Shown: piece by piece, positions 31,505 to 43,941 of the stretch
How positions within the stretch are numbered: position 1 is the stretch's first letter
Layout: each line of letters begins with the position of its first letter
Source: an uncultured Thermomicrobiales bacterium
GTDB taxonomy: Bacteria; Chloroflexota; Chloroflexia; Thermomicrobiales; UBA6265
NCBI GenBank assembly: GCA_902806335.1
Contig: CADCWG010000068.1
Location: 40,058 to 104,057 of the forward strand
DNA length: 64,000 bases
Direction of reading: 5' to 3'
Notes under the pieces: generated by a model
What the model was told of the DNA's origin: nothing
What the model saw: the letters and a program-made list of their open reading frames with translations, nothing else
Database searches by the model: none
Translations under genes and position numbers: made by a program

Positions 31505-32512
31505 TCAGGCGGGGCGGAACCGGGCGGCGAGCCGGGCCGCCCATTCGCGGTTGGCGTCGATCGTTCGCCCCGCGAGGTGCGGCGTATGGACCACGTTGGG
31601 TCGCCCCAGCAGGGGGTCGTCGACGGGCAGCGGCTCGATGTCGAAGACGTCGGCGGCCAGGGCCAGCTCGTCCGCCGACACCCGCTCCCGCAGCGCCGCC
31701 ATGTCGCAGATCGCGGCCCGCGTGACGAGCACGACCAGACAGCCCCGGGGGAGGGCCTCGATGTACGGACGCGCCACGAGGCTGCGCGCCGTCTCGGTGA
31801 GCGGCAGCATCGGGGCGAAGATCTCGGCATCCGAGACCAGGCGGTCGAGGTGCCACTCCCGGCGGGTGCCCGCGCGGTGGAGACCGGGATCCGGGGCGTA
31901 CGGGTCCCAGGCCGCGGTGTCGGCCCCAAGCATCCGCGTGAAGCTGGCGTAGCGGCTGCCGATGTTGCCGGCGCCGACGACGCGCACCCGCTTGCCGGCC
32001 ACCGTGCCACTGGTGAAGCGCGGGTCGTCGCCGAACTGGATCCCACGTCCTCCGGGCCCGCCCTGGCCGATGGGGGGCGCATAGTCCCACTCGTCCAGGC
32101 CGTCCAGGATCGCGCGGTGCTTGTTCGGGATTCGGCGCAGACCGGCGATCGTCAGGCCGAGCGCGAACTCGGCCACCGACTGCCCCCAGTAGACTTCGTC
32201 CGCATGGCGGTGGAGCGTTACCCCGCGCGCCTCGACGGCGATCACCACCTCGGGTGTCGCCCGGTAGGCTACCGCCTCCCCCAGCGCGACGAACGGCGCC
32301 AGATCCTCCGGCCGGACGCGCACGCCGAGCGACACCAGGCGGGTCACCGCTTCGGGTTCGGCGAGGATCTCGGCGAGCGGCCGCTCGTCGCCGTTGCTGA
32401 GGCGGACGAATCGGAGGTCCTCCTGACCCGCCCAGAGGGCACGGAGGTGGTCCGCCGCGAACGGCCATTCGGCGTCGAAGTCGGGGTGCACCACGATCGC
32501 GCTCGACGGCAT
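31505..32512 (-). CDS. D-2-hydroxyacid dehydrogenase, NAD-binding
   Basis: VRVVGAGNIGSRYASFTRMLGADTAAWDPYAPD (GxGxxG), PLTETARSLVARPYIEALPRGCLVV, VDDPLLGRPNVVHTPHLAG. Confidence 0.87.
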   Translation of the reverse strand: MPSSAIVVHPDFDAEWPFAADHLRALWAGQEDLRFVRLSNGDERPLAEILAEPEAVTRLVSLGVRVRPEDLAPFVALGEAVAYRATPEVVIAVEARGVTLHRHADEVYWGQSVAEFALGLTIAGLRRIPNKHRAILDGLDEWDYAPPIGQGGPGGRGIQFGDDPRFTSGTVAGKRVRVVGAGNIGSRYASFTRMLGADTAAWDPYAPDPGLHRAGTRREWHLDRLVSDAEIFAPMLPLTETARSLVARPYIEALPRGCLVVLVTRAAICDMAALRERVSADELALAADVFDIEPLPVDDPLLGRPNVVHTPHLAGRTIDANREWAARLAARFRPA

Positions 32513-32698
32513 CGGTTCTCCGGTGGGTGGCCCTGGGTCCGGGGTGGCCGTTACCTACCCCCCCGGATGCCGCTATGGTATGTCGGCATCGCGCCGAAGG
32601 GGCCCTGTCGCCGACGCCCAGGTGCACCCGCCCCGACCGATCGCGCCTCCGACGCCCTGGCGGGACCTCGCCGCCGGCGAGACGCCCGAGGAGGACCC

Positions 32699-33424
32699 GT
32701 GGTCCGGGATCCGCACATCGCCGCCGAGTTTCGCCGCCTGCGCGCCGTGGCCCGGGAGATCGGACCGCTACGGGAGGAGCGATTGGCGTTGCCACGGGAC
32801 GGACGAGCCTACGCGATCCTGCGGCCCGCCGACACCGACCTGCTGCTGGACCGATCGGCGGCCGACCCCGAGCAGAACCTGCCGTACTGGGCGGAGATCT
32901 GGCCCAGCGGGATCGCCCTGGCCGATGCCCTGATTCGGCGTCCGGAGGAGGTGCGGGGGAAGCCCGCCCTGGAGATCGGCAGCGGGCTCGGGGTGACCGC
33001 GACCGCGGCGCTGGAAGCCGGCGCTGACCTCCACGTCGCCGACTACTCGCCGGAGTCCCTGCTCCTCTGCCGTCTCAACGCCCTCCGCAACGCGGGTCGC
33101 CAGCCGGGAGCGCTGCAGGTGAACTGGCGCCGGCCGGGGTGGCCCCTCTTCCGGCTGGCGGGGGGCGGGTTCCCGGTGGTGCTGGCGGCGGACGTCCTCT
33201 ACGAGGGGCGGGACGCGGCGCCGCTGCTCGACCTCGTCGGGCGCCTGGTCGCGCCGGGCGGTCTCTTCTGGCTCGCGGAGCCGGGCCGCCCGGTGGCGGG
33301 GCGCTTCCTCGCCGCCGCCCGCGACGCCGGCTGGCTGGGCGAGACGGAGACCCACGACGGCCCCTGGCCCGACCCCAAGGACAAGGGGGTCGTCGTCAGC
33401 GTCCACATGCTGCGCCGGCGATGA
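32699..33424 (+). CDS. Class I SAM-dependent methyltransferase (METTL21/nicotinamide N-methyltransferase-like)
   Basis: LPYWAEIWPSGIALADAL, ALEIGSGLGVTATAALEAGADLHVADYSPESLLLCRLNA, LAADVLYE; GTG start. Confidence 0.83.
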   Translation: MVRDPHIAAEFRRLRAVAREIGPLREERLALPRDGRAYAILRPADTDLLLDRSAADPEQNLPYWAEIWPSGIALADALIRRPEEVRGKPALEIGSGLGVTATAALEAGADLHVADYSPESLLLCRLNALRNAGRQPGALQVNWRRPGWPLFRLAGGGFPVVLAADVLYEGRDAAPLLDLVGRLVAPGGLFWLAEPGRPVAGRFLAAARDAGWLGETETHDGPWPDPKDKGVVVSVHMLRRR

Positions 33425-33771
33425 GCGTGGCCGGTGCCCTCTCACGATCGGCGTTGCCCGAGGTCAGCCCCGCCGAAGTGCGAGGAGGACCGGCGCCGCC
33501 CGGCGACGGCCACCGTCCGACGCAACGATGGGCTCCTCCGTCGACGGTGGCCCGACCGACGGTGGACCATGACGCCGTCCCGAGGCGGTGCCGCGGGCCG
33601 GCGCGGCGTGTAGGATGTGCCGGCGCTGGCCAGGCGGGGGGCGAACCTGCTCCCGGCGACTACCCAGCCACCGGGACGGGCCGCGACCGAAGGTCGCTGA
33701 CGGCACCACGGTTCATGTCGTCTTCCGTTGGACGCCGGCCCCCGGAGCCGGCCGGAGAGGAGCCCGATTCG

Positions 33772-34443
33772 ATGTCGGATGCGTCGTCGCCCGGGCGGGC
33801 AGCCGCGATCTTCGACTGTGACGGGCTCCTCCTCGACACCGAGACCTGCTGGACGTTCGCCGAGCGGGCCCTCTTCGCGCGCTACGGGCAGAGCTTCGGT
33901 CCGGCCGAGAAGCAGGCGATGGTCGGGATTGCCCTCGGCGCGTCGGGTCGGGTGCTGGAGCGGCTGCTCGACCAGCCCGGCCGCGCCGAGGAGCTCGGAC
34001 TCGAGCTGCTCGATCTGGTCCGGGTGGAACTCCTCCGTGGCGCGTCGCCCATGCCCGGCGCGGCCGAGTTGGTCCGGGCGTTGCGGGGCAACCGGCCCAT
34101 CGGCGTGGCGTCCAACTCGATCCGGGAGCTGCTGACCGGCATGCTCGAGAACGCGGGGCTGGCCGACGCGTTCGGTGCGGTGGTGGCCGGGGACGATGTG
34201 GTGAACCCGAAGCCGGCGCCGGACATGTATCTCCGGGCCTGCGAGCTGCTCGGGGTGGCGCCCGCGGACGCCGTCGCGCTCGAGGACTCGCCGACCGGCG
34301 CGGCCGCCGCTCGGGCCGCGGGCCTCTACGTGATCGGTGTCCCCTCGCTCCCCGAGACCGTGCTCGAGGCGGACCTCGTCACGTCCTCGCTGCGCGACCC
34401 GCGGGTCTGGGCGGCCCTCGGCGTGGAGCCCGTCGCTGACTGA
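33772..34443 (+). CDS. HAD family hydrolase (beta-phosphoglucomutase-like)
   Basis: AAIFDCDGLLLDTE, IGVASNS, KPAPDMYLRACELLGVAPADAVALEDSPTGAAAARAAGL. Confidence 0.92.
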   Translation: MSDASSPGRAAAIFDCDGLLLDTETCWTFAERALFARYGQSFGPAEKQAMVGIALGASGRVLERLLDQPGRAEELGLELLDLVRVELLRGASPMPGAAELVRALRGNRPIGVASNSIRELLTGMLENAGLADAFGAVVAGDDVVNPKPAPDMYLRACELLGVAPADAVALEDSPTGAAAARAAGLYVIGVPSLPETVLEADLVTSSLRDPRVWAALGVEPVAD

Positions 34444-34509
34444 CCGCACGGCACCGCGGGAGGCGGTGATCGCCTCCCACTGGACCCGTCACTTCGGTGC
34501 TGGGCTGAG

Positions 34510-34622
34510 CGGGCGAGGTTGGCCGCGCCCGCCCGAGGCCAGCGCCCCGGCGCGGAGCCGGCTCGGGCCGGCCGCCGACCCGCCGGGCGAAGCCCCTGGC
34601 GACCACCCGGATCCCGAGATCG
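34510..34622 (-). repeat. Dispersed intergenic repeat, copy 5
   Basis: Reverse strand GATCTCGGGATCCGGGTGGTCGCCAGGGGCTTCGCCCGGCGGGTCGGCGGCCGGCCCGAGCCGGCTCCGCGCC. Confidence 0.7.
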
Positions 34623-34785
34623 GCGACCAACCGGACCCCGAGAACGGTCGGCTCCTGGGTCGACCCCGTGGACCAGCGCCGGGGCCATGAGCCCGCTCGG
34701 GTCGCTGGGCTGGACCGGCGCGGTGCTACAGGCGTGGCGGGCCACGCGGTGACACCGCCGCGGCCCCGGTGCTACGCTGGCGGTC

Positions 34786-35850
34786 ATGGGCAAGCCAGCG
34801 TCCCGCGTCGCCGTAGCCCGCCCGCCGGCGGAGGTCACCATCCCCGATCCCGTCGTCGAGACGGTCGGCCTCTCGAAGCGCTACGGCGGATTCGCGGCGC
34901 TGACCGACCTCGACCTTGCCGTCGCCCCCGGTCAGATCTACGGCTTCCTCGGCCCGAACGGCGCCGGTAAGACGACCGCGATCCGGATCCTGCTCGGCTT
35001 CGCCCGAGCGACGTCCGGTCGGGCGCGCCTCCAGGGGCACGACTGCTGGCGTGACGGCGTCGCCGCCCGCCGGGACCTGGGCTACCTGGTCGCCCCGGAC
35101 GCGCTCTACCCGGACATGACCGGCACGGCGCAGCTCGACTACGCCGCGAAACTCTCCCGCCGGCCGCCGGTCCTGCGTGATCGCTTCCTGGACGCCCTGG
35201 AGTTGCCGCGGAGCGTGCTCGGCCGGCGGCTCGGGACCTACTCGAAGGGGATGCGGCAGAAGCTGGCGCTGGTCGCGGCTTTCCAGCACGACCCGGCCCT
35301 GCTGATCCTCGACGAGCCGACCGACGGGCTCGATCCCCTGATCCAGCGCGCCTTCGAGGAGTTGCTCGGCGAGCTGCGGAACCGCGGCCGCACGGTCTTC
35401 ATGTCCTCCCACGATCTGGGCGAGGTGGAGCGCGTCTGCGAGCGGGTCGCGGTCGTCCGCGGCGGCCGCCGGATCGCCGAGGGTACCGTCGCCGAGCTGA
35501 CCCGGCTTCGCCGCCGGACGGCCGAGGTCGTGTTCGCCGAGGGCGTGCCTGAGGGGCTCGACCGGATCCCCCACGCGGCCGTGCTCGAGCGGGACGGCAG
35601 CCGTGTCCGGCTCGGGATCGAGGGCGAGCTCAACCCCCTGCTGCGGTTCCTGGCCGACCATCCGGTGGCCGACCTGGTGCTCGCCACGCCCAAGCTGGAA
35701 GACGTCTTCATGGCCTTCTACGACCGGGACAGCCCCGATCCCATCGACGTCACGACCCCCGCCGACGCACCCGGCCCGGCCAACAGCGGGGCCGCCGGGA
35801 GCGGGCGCCACGTCGGCGCCTCCGACCGGACGCGGGCGACTGGCCGGTGA
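34786..35850 (+). CDS. ABC transporter ATP-binding protein (CcmA/DrrA-type)
   Basis: GFLGPNGAGKTTAIRILLG, YSKGMRQKLALVAAFQHDPALLILDEPTDGLDP, SSHDLGEVE. Confidence 0.95.
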   Translation: MGKPASRVAVARPPAEVTIPDPVVETVGLSKRYGGFAALTDLDLAVAPGQIYGFLGPNGAGKTTAIRILLGFARATSGRARLQGHDCWRDGVAARRDLGYLVAPDALYPDMTGTAQLDYAAKLSRRPPVLRDRFLDALELPRSVLGRRLGTYSKGMRQKLALVAAFQHDPALLILDEPTDGLDPLIQRAFEELLGELRNRGRTVFMSSHDLGEVERVCERVAVVRGGRRIAEGTVAELTRLRRRTAEVVFAEGVPEGLDRIPHAAVLERDGSRVRLGIEGELNPLLRFLADHPVADLVLATPKLEDVFMAFYDRDSPDPIDVTTPADAPGPANSGAAGSGRHVGASDRTRATGR

Positions 35851-36665
35851 CCACCGCGATCCTCGTGCGCCGTCTCCTCGGGCGAGGCATTGCCGGGTCG
35901 CTGATGCTGCTGCTGGCGGTCGCGCTGTTCGAGCTCGTCTTCCCGCCGGTGGCCGATGCCTTCGGCGGCGAAGCCGGATTGGAGCGCCTCGTCGACCAAC
36001 TGCCGCCGCTCGCGCAGACCCTGATCCAGGCGCAGTCGGGCCTGCTCGGCATCACCAGCCTCGCGGGGTACCTGTCGACCGGCTACACGCACCCGCTCTA
36101 CCTCACGCTCGCCTCGGCGACGCTGGTCGGCTTCGCGGCGCGGAGCCTGGCCGGCGAGATGGAGCGCGGCACGATCCAGCTGGCGCTGGCGCGCCCTGTC
36201 TCCCGGTGGCGGGTCTACGGGGCCAGGGTGATCGGCGTCGCGGCCTTCGCGCTCGCGCTGTCCGTCGCCGGCCCGCTCGGGATGACGGTCGGGATGCTGA
36301 TCGCGCGGCCCGACGGCGAGCTGCACTACGACCACCTTCCGCAGCTCGGGCTGACCACGCTCGCGCTCTTCTGGGCGATCGGCGGCGTGACCCTCTTTGG
36401 CTCGGCGGCGGCGAGCACGACCGGGCGGGTGGTCGCCTGGGCGATCGCCGGGCTGGTCGCCTCCTACTTCGTCGACTTCTTCGCCGCGATCTGGTCGGCC
36501 CTGGAGCCCTTCGAACCGCTGAGCATCTTCGGCTACTACGACCCGGCCTCGGCGCTGGTCCGGGGCACGGTGCCGGTCGAGAACGTGGTGGTGCTCGGCG
36601 TCACCGGCGCCGTCGGCGCCCTTGCTGGGCTGGCGGTGTTCGTCCGTCGCGACCTGCCGACCTGA
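35847..36665 (+). CDS. ABC transporter permease (ABC-2 type)
   Basis: GTGA overlap with the ATPase gene; about 6 hydrophobic segments; LAGEMERGTIQLALARPVSRWRVYGARVIG. Confidence 0.88.
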   Translation: MTTAILVRRLLGRGIAGSLMLLLAVALFELVFPPVADAFGGEAGLERLVDQLPPLAQTLIQAQSGLLGITSLAGYLSTGYTHPLYLTLASATLVGFAARSLAGEMERGTIQLALARPVSRWRVYGARVIGVAAFALALSVAGPLGMTVGMLIARPDGELHYDHLPQLGLTTLALFWAIGGVTLFGSAAASTTGRVVAWAIAGLVASYFVDFFAAIWSALEPFEPLSIFGYYDPASALVRGTVPVENVVVLGVTGAVGALAGLAVFVRRDLPT

Positions 36666-36837
36666 CCGACCGCCGGGCGCCCGGCGGGAGACGGGGCTCC
36701 GGCGCGGCCGGCGACTGCCGCCGTCATGAGATCGTCGCGATCGGGCCACGCGGTCGCACGGCGGCCTCTCGGCTGGCGCGCTCGCGGCCGAGCAACTGGC
36801 CCGTCTCCCGCTGGCGTTCTGGTTGGTCCCGGAGGCC

Positions 36838-36996
36838 ACTCATACGGTATTCGGTTGGACGGTGGTTGAAGTGGTATCGGGGGCGGGCGCTGGCCGGGCC
36901 TGCCCGGGGGAAGTCCCGGGCGCAGGGACGAGGCCGGCTCAAGCCGGCCGCGGACCGGCGGGCCAAAGCCCGGGTGATCACCCGGATTCCGTATCA
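36838..36996 (-). repeat. Dispersed intergenic repeat, copy 6 (full length, both terminal inverted repeats)
   Basis: Reverse strand TGATACGGAATCCGGGTGATCACCCGGGCTTTGGCCCGCCGGTCCGCGGCCGGCTTGAGCCGGCCTCGTCCCTGCGCCC...CGAATACCGTATGAG; ends 12/15 inverted. Confidence 0.85.
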
Positions 36997-37129
36997 ACCA
37001 GCGTCCAGGCGATCGCCGGGCGCCTCACCCGGCGGGTGCGTGGCTGGCCCGAATTGGCTCGGTGCCTTTTGCGGCCTCCTGGTGATCGATTGCGGAATCC
37101 GGGGAGCGGTCGTCCACGGGACCTCCCGG

Positions 37130-37216
37130 GATAGGTCCGAAGCCAGAGGCTGAGGGGCGCAGCCGGCGGCGGACCCGCCGCGCGACGCGCCGGCATCAAC
37201 CCGGAGGCCGTATGAG
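37130..37216 (-). repeat. Dispersed intergenic repeat, degenerate fragment 7
   Basis: Reverse strand CTCATACGGCCTCCGGGTTGATGCCGGCGCGTCGCGCGGCGGGTCCGCCGCCGGCTGCGCCCCTCAGCC. Confidence 0.45.
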
Positions 37217-37534
37217 CCCGGGGCCTGGCGTCCGGTGGGCGATGTCGCTGGCGCCCCCCCGGTACCAGCACCGAACAGCCGGATGCCATACCGCGCGGCC
37301 GCCTCTTCGGCGTCGGTCGACTCGGGGCGGCCCGGCCGCCGAACCGAAGGTTGACCTCTGCGCCAGTGGCTCCATGACTCCGGGCCAGTGGCCGGTCCCA
37401 TTGGGGGACCCGCGTGGGCGCGATGCCCGACGCGGCCCGAGCCATGCGTCGGACGGGCCAACCGGGCGAGTGGGGCCGCTGTCCCTCCTGCTGCCGGCGC
37501 GCGTGTCCCCCACGGGACGCACCGGATCGGAACC

Positions 37535-38725
37535 ATGGAGCTTATCGAGGAGCCGGGGCTGCGCGTCCCGATCAAGAGCTGGTTGCCCCCGACCGAGATC
37601 GAGCCGGCGGCGATGGAGCAACTGCGCAACGCCGCCCGCCACCCGGCTGTCGGCAGCCACGTCGCGGTGATGCCCGACTGCCACCCCGGCTTCGGGGTGA
37701 CGATCGGCTGCGTCTTCCCGACCGTCGGGGCCGTGGTGCCCGCCGGCGTCGGCGTGGACATCGGCTGCGGGATGTGCGCCGTCGCGACCGGTCGGTCCTA
37801 CGCGCCGGGCCGGATGAACGGTCGCTTCTGGGATCGGTGGGCGGAGAAGGTCCGCGCCGCCGTGCCGACCGGCTTCGGGGCGCACCGCCAGCCGCGGGCC
37901 TGGTCGGGCCTCGGCACCAAGCTCCGCGCCGAGGCGCTCCAACCACTCCTGCGGACTAAGGCCGCCACCCAGCTCGGGACGCTCGGCGGCGGCAACCACT
38001 TCCTGGAAGCGCAGGTGGACGAGACCGGCGAGCTGTGGGTGATGGTCCACTCCGGCAGCCGCAACACCGGCCTGCGGATCGCGGACCACTACCGCGACCT
38101 GGCCCACGACCGGGCGAACGCCACCGGTGACCAGGTCCCGCCCGACCTCTGGGCGTTGCCGCTGGACGCCGAGTCCGGCCGCGACTACCTCCACGACATG
38201 GGATGGGCGACGGAATTCGCGCGCGAGAATCGCTACCGGATGCTCGAGGCGATGCTCGAGGCGCTCGATGTCGATCCGGAGGAGGTCGGTGGTCGCGCGG
38301 CGTTCATCAACATCCCCCACAACTTCGCCCGCATCGAGGAGCACGGCGGGTCCGACGTGGTCGTGCACCGGAAGGGGGCGACCTCGGCGCGGGCGGGTGA
38401 GCTCGGCATCATCCCCGGCAGCATGGGCACCTCGAGCTACGTGGTGCGCGGGCGCGGCAACCCGGACAGCTTCGCGTCGTGCTCGCACGGGGCGGGTCGC
38501 AGGATGGGGCGGCGTCAGGCGCGGCGGGCGATCGATCAGGCCGCCTTCAAAGCCGCCCTCGCCGGCACCCACACGCGCGCGTCGGCTGGGTACCTCGACG
38601 AGGCGCCGCAGGCCTACAAGGACGTCACCGAGGTGGTGTCTCGGCAGGCCGACCTGGTCGAGATCGTCCACACCCTGCGGCCGCTCGTCACCGTGAAGGG
38701 CGACAGCCGGGCGAAGGAGGACTGA
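37535..38725 (+). CDS. rtcB: RtcB family RNA-splicing ligase
   Basis: VAVMPDCHPGFGVTIGCVFPT, VGVDIGCGMCAV, LGTLGGGNHFLE, GSMGTSSYVVRGRGNPDSFASCSHGAGRRMGR. Confidence 0.95.
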   Translation: MELIEEPGLRVPIKSWLPPTEIEPAAMEQLRNAARHPAVGSHVAVMPDCHPGFGVTIGCVFPTVGAVVPAGVGVDIGCGMCAVATGRSYAPGRMNGRFWDRWAEKVRAAVPTGFGAHRQPRAWSGLGTKLRAEALQPLLRTKAATQLGTLGGGNHFLEAQVDETGELWVMVHSGSRNTGLRIADHYRDLAHDRANATGDQVPPDLWALPLDAESGRDYLHDMGWATEFARENRYRMLEAMLEALDVDPEEVGGRAAFINIPHNFARIEEHGGSDVVVHRKGATSARAGELGIIPGSMGTSSYVVRGRGNPDSFASCSHGAGRRMGRRQARRAIDQAAFKAALAGTHTRASAGYLDEAPQAYKDVTEVVSRQADLVEIVHTLRPLVTVKGDSRAKED

Positions 38726-38873
38726 TACGGGATTCGGGTGATCGCTTGGGCTTCGCCCGGCGGGATCGCGGCTGGCTTCGGCCGGCTTCGTCCCTGAGCC
38801 GCTGACCTCGGGGCCTGCCTCGGGCGGGCCGGCACCCCCGGTACCACCACTGATCGGCCGGATTCGGTATGAG
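38723..38873 (+). repeat. Dispersed intergenic repeat, copy 8 (full length; first 3 nt are the rtcB stop)
   Basis: TGATACGGGATTCGGGTGATCGCTTGGGCTTCGCCCGGCGGGATCGCGGCTGGCTTCGGCCGGCTTCGTCCCTGAGCCGCTGACCTCGGGG...GGTACCACCACTGATCGGCCGGATTCGGTATGAG. Confidence 0.88.
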
Positions 38874-38892
38874 CCGGGTGGGGAGCCGTTCC

Positions 38893-39447
38893 TTAGATCG
38901 GGCGATCCAGGTCGGCCAGGAGTAAGGTAAGGTCGAGGACGAGGCCGGGCACGACGGTGGACGTCACGGCCCCGTCGACCATCGGCCGCGCCTCGTACCG
39001 TCCGTCCCGCGGGGAGCGCACGTCGAGCGACGGAACGGTTGGGTCGCCCAGCCAGTACTCGCGGACCCCAGCGGCCGCATACAGGTCGGCCTTCACGCCC
39101 AGATCGCGGTGCCGGGTCGACGGCGAGAGCACCTCCACGACCAGGTCGGGTCCGCCCGAGACGAACCGGTCGCCGACGATCGAGCTTCGCTCACGCGTGA
39201 CGAAGAGCAGATCGGGCTCGAGCACGTCGTACTCGGACAGCTTGACGTCGAACGGCGCGACGAAGACCTCACCGAGCCCCGCGGCCTCGGCGGCATCCAG
39301 AACCCGGAAGAGCCGCTTCAGGAGTCGCTGGTGTGCCAGGGACGGCGACGTCAACTGGACCAGCTCCCCGTGGATCAGCTCGTAGCGCTTCCCGTCGTCG
39401 GGGAGGGCGGCGTAGTCGTCGTAGGTGAGGCGCGTCCTGGTCGCCAT
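38893..39447 (-). CDS. Uma2 family (DUF820) endonuclease-like protein
   Basis: LTYDDYAALPDDGKRYELIHGELV..., EPDLLFV, GGPDLVVEVLSPSTRHRDLGVKADLYAAAGVREYWLGDP. Confidence 0.93.
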   Translation of the reverse strand: MATRTRLTYDDYAALPDDGKRYELIHGELVQLTSPSLAHQRLLKRLFRVLDAAEAAGLGEVFVAPFDVKLSEYDVLEPDLLFVTRERSSIVGDRFVSGGPDLVVEVLSPSTRHRDLGVKADLYAAAGVREYWLGDPTVPSLDVRSPRDGRYEARPMVDGAVTSTVVPGLVLDLTLLLADLDRPI

Positions 39448-39489
39448 CGCGGTCTCCGAAGAGCGGTATTCAGGTAGCGGCGAGTGGCG

Positions 39490-39631
39490 ACCGGGATGCA
39501 ACGTCGGTGGAGGTACCGGAGGCGCGGCGGCCGAACGGCCCAGCCGTGGGACGCCTCGTGGCCGGAGGCTCGGGGGCGAAGCCGGCTTCGCCCCCGCCGG
39601 GCGAAGCCCCGGCGACTACCTGGGGTCCGGA

Positions 39632-39634
<3 letters not shown>
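39490..39634 (-). repeat. Dispersed intergenic repeat, copy 9 (first 3 nt are the guaB stop)
   Basis: Reverse strand TGATCCGGACCCCAGGTAGTCGCCGGGGCTTCGCCCGGCGGGGGCGAAGCCGGCTTCGCCCCCGAGCC...CTCCGGTACCTCCACCGACG. Confidence 0.75.
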
Positions 39635-42494
<2,860 letters not shown>

Positions 42495-42606
42495 AGCGCG
42501 CAGTGTCCGGACAAACGCGGCGACCCCGGGTGACGGCGTGAGTCGGGCCGTCTCCCGCGCGTCGCGGTGGTACCCGAATGGCCGCGCGACCGGCGGAGGG
42601 GGAGCG

Positions 42607-43941
42607 TCAGTCGAAGACGGAGATCTCCGTCCCGAGCGGGGCCCACCCGAACAGGAAGGAGGCGACGTCGAGCGGCAGGTTGACGCAGCCGTGGCTCATC
42701 GGGACGCCGAAGTTGTCGTGCCAGTAGGCCCCGTGGAGGGCCTCGGCCTCCGCGTTGAAATAGAGCACGTCCGGCACGTCCTCCACCTCGTAGCGGGCTC
42801 CCGCCGGCGGGGTCGTCCCGTCCTGGGTGCCGTCGTCGAGGGCGACCACCTCACCGGTGCCGTCGGTGAAGCCGGCCATCGTCTCGGTCTCGCGCTTGAT
42901 CCGGACGTGGAACCGGCCGCGCTCGGTCTCGTTCGGCACGATCCCCGTGCTGACGAGGGTCTCCAGGATCAGCTCGTCGCCCTGGAAGGCGCGCAAGGTC
43001 TGCTGGCCGATGCTGACCTCAATCCGCTTGCGACCGGGTGCCTCCTGGTCGCCCACCGGGGACGGGTTGGCGGCATCCCAGAACCGCGACTCGGTGAAGG
43101 CCACGAGACCGTCCTCGTCGACCGGCGCGGTGGGGATCTCAAGGGTCGTGGCCATCTCGCGAGGCAGCGGCGCGAGACGGGTGCCGCGTCGCCCGGTCAG
43201 CAGCAGGCCGCCCTCGAAGTACTGGGCGGTCACCCCCCGCTCGACGATCGGCCGGGAGAGGGCACTGCCCAGGTAGAAGTCGCCCTCGTGGGCCGCGTAC
43301 CAGGCGCCGGCGGCCCCACCGACGGGGTGCCCGGTGGTGGGGTCAATCGCGCTGCCCGCGGCGGCGTCCACGACCGCCACGTCGCTCCCCGGACCCGGCG
43401 CGACCCAGGCGGCGGCGCGGCGGTCGCCGCCGCCGGTGGCGCGGCGCCCGTCGGCCCGGAAGCCGCCAGTGCGGGCGGAGAGGGCCTCCGTACCGATCGG
43501 GGCGAGGCGGACGGTCGGGTCCTCCGTGTAGATGAACTCGGGCCGGAACTGGAGGATCCCCCGCTCGAAGGCCTGGCTGTAGTAGCCGCCAAAAGCGAAC
43601 GGCTCCGAGATCGGGTCTCCGTAGACGGCGGCCGCGCCGTTGGCTCGCCAGTAATCGAGCATCTGGCCACCGACGGTGTGCCCGGTTCCGGGGACGACGA
43701 AGCGCTCAGCCGACTGCCCGAGGTCGGGGGGGAGCATCTCCACCGGAAGGTTCAGGTCAGACGACGGGTTCGGCTGGGTCCGCGGTTGAGCCGCGGCCCC
43801 GGTCGCGGCGGCCGGCACGGCCCCCAACGAAGGCGCCCCGAGCAACACCGCGACGGCAGCAACCACCAGCCGCCGCTGGGCAACCCGGGTTCCGGATCGA
43901 GTGCGTCGAATCAGGCGCCGGGCGGGAGAGAGCTGAAACAT
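42607..43941 (-). CDS. Secreted L,D-transpeptidase (YkuD domain)
   Basis: C-terminal RIEVSIGQQTLRAFQGDELILETLVSTG...HDNFGVPMSHGCVNLPLDVASFLFGWAPLGTEISV; N-terminal signal/TM. Confidence 0.92.
   Translation of the reverse strand: MFQLSPARRLIRRTRSGTRVAQRRLVVAAVAVLLGAPSLGAVPAAATGAAAQPRTQPNPSSDLNLPVEMLPPDLGQSAERFVVPGTGHTVGGQMLDYWRANGAAAVYGDPISEPFAFGGYYSQAFERGILQFRPEFIYTEDPTVRLAPIGTEALSARTGGFRADGRRATGGGDRRAAAWVAPGPGSDVAVVDAAAGSAIDPTTGHPVGGAAGAWYAAHEGDFYLGSALSRPIVERGVTAQYFEGGLLLTGRRGTRLAPLPREMATTLEIPTAPVDEDGLVAFTESRFWDAANPSPVGDQEAPGRKRIEVSIGQQTLRAFQGDELILETLVSTGIVPNETERGRFHVRIKRETETMAGFTDGTGEVVALDDGTQDGTTPPAGARYEVEDVPDVLYFNAEAEALHGAYWHDNFGVPMSHGCVNLPLDVASFLFGWAPLGTEISVFD

Noticed and set aside
33612-33680. 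Possible extra copy of the dispersed repeat (CGGCGACTACCCAG)
   Set aside because: Only about 15 nt of similarity, without hairpins.
35603-37153. 516-aa plus-strand ORF running through an intergenic repeat
   Set aside because: Off-frame translation of the ABC genes and repeat copy; the repeat translates to RLKPAADRRAKARVITRIPYQ-type strings that are not protein evidence.
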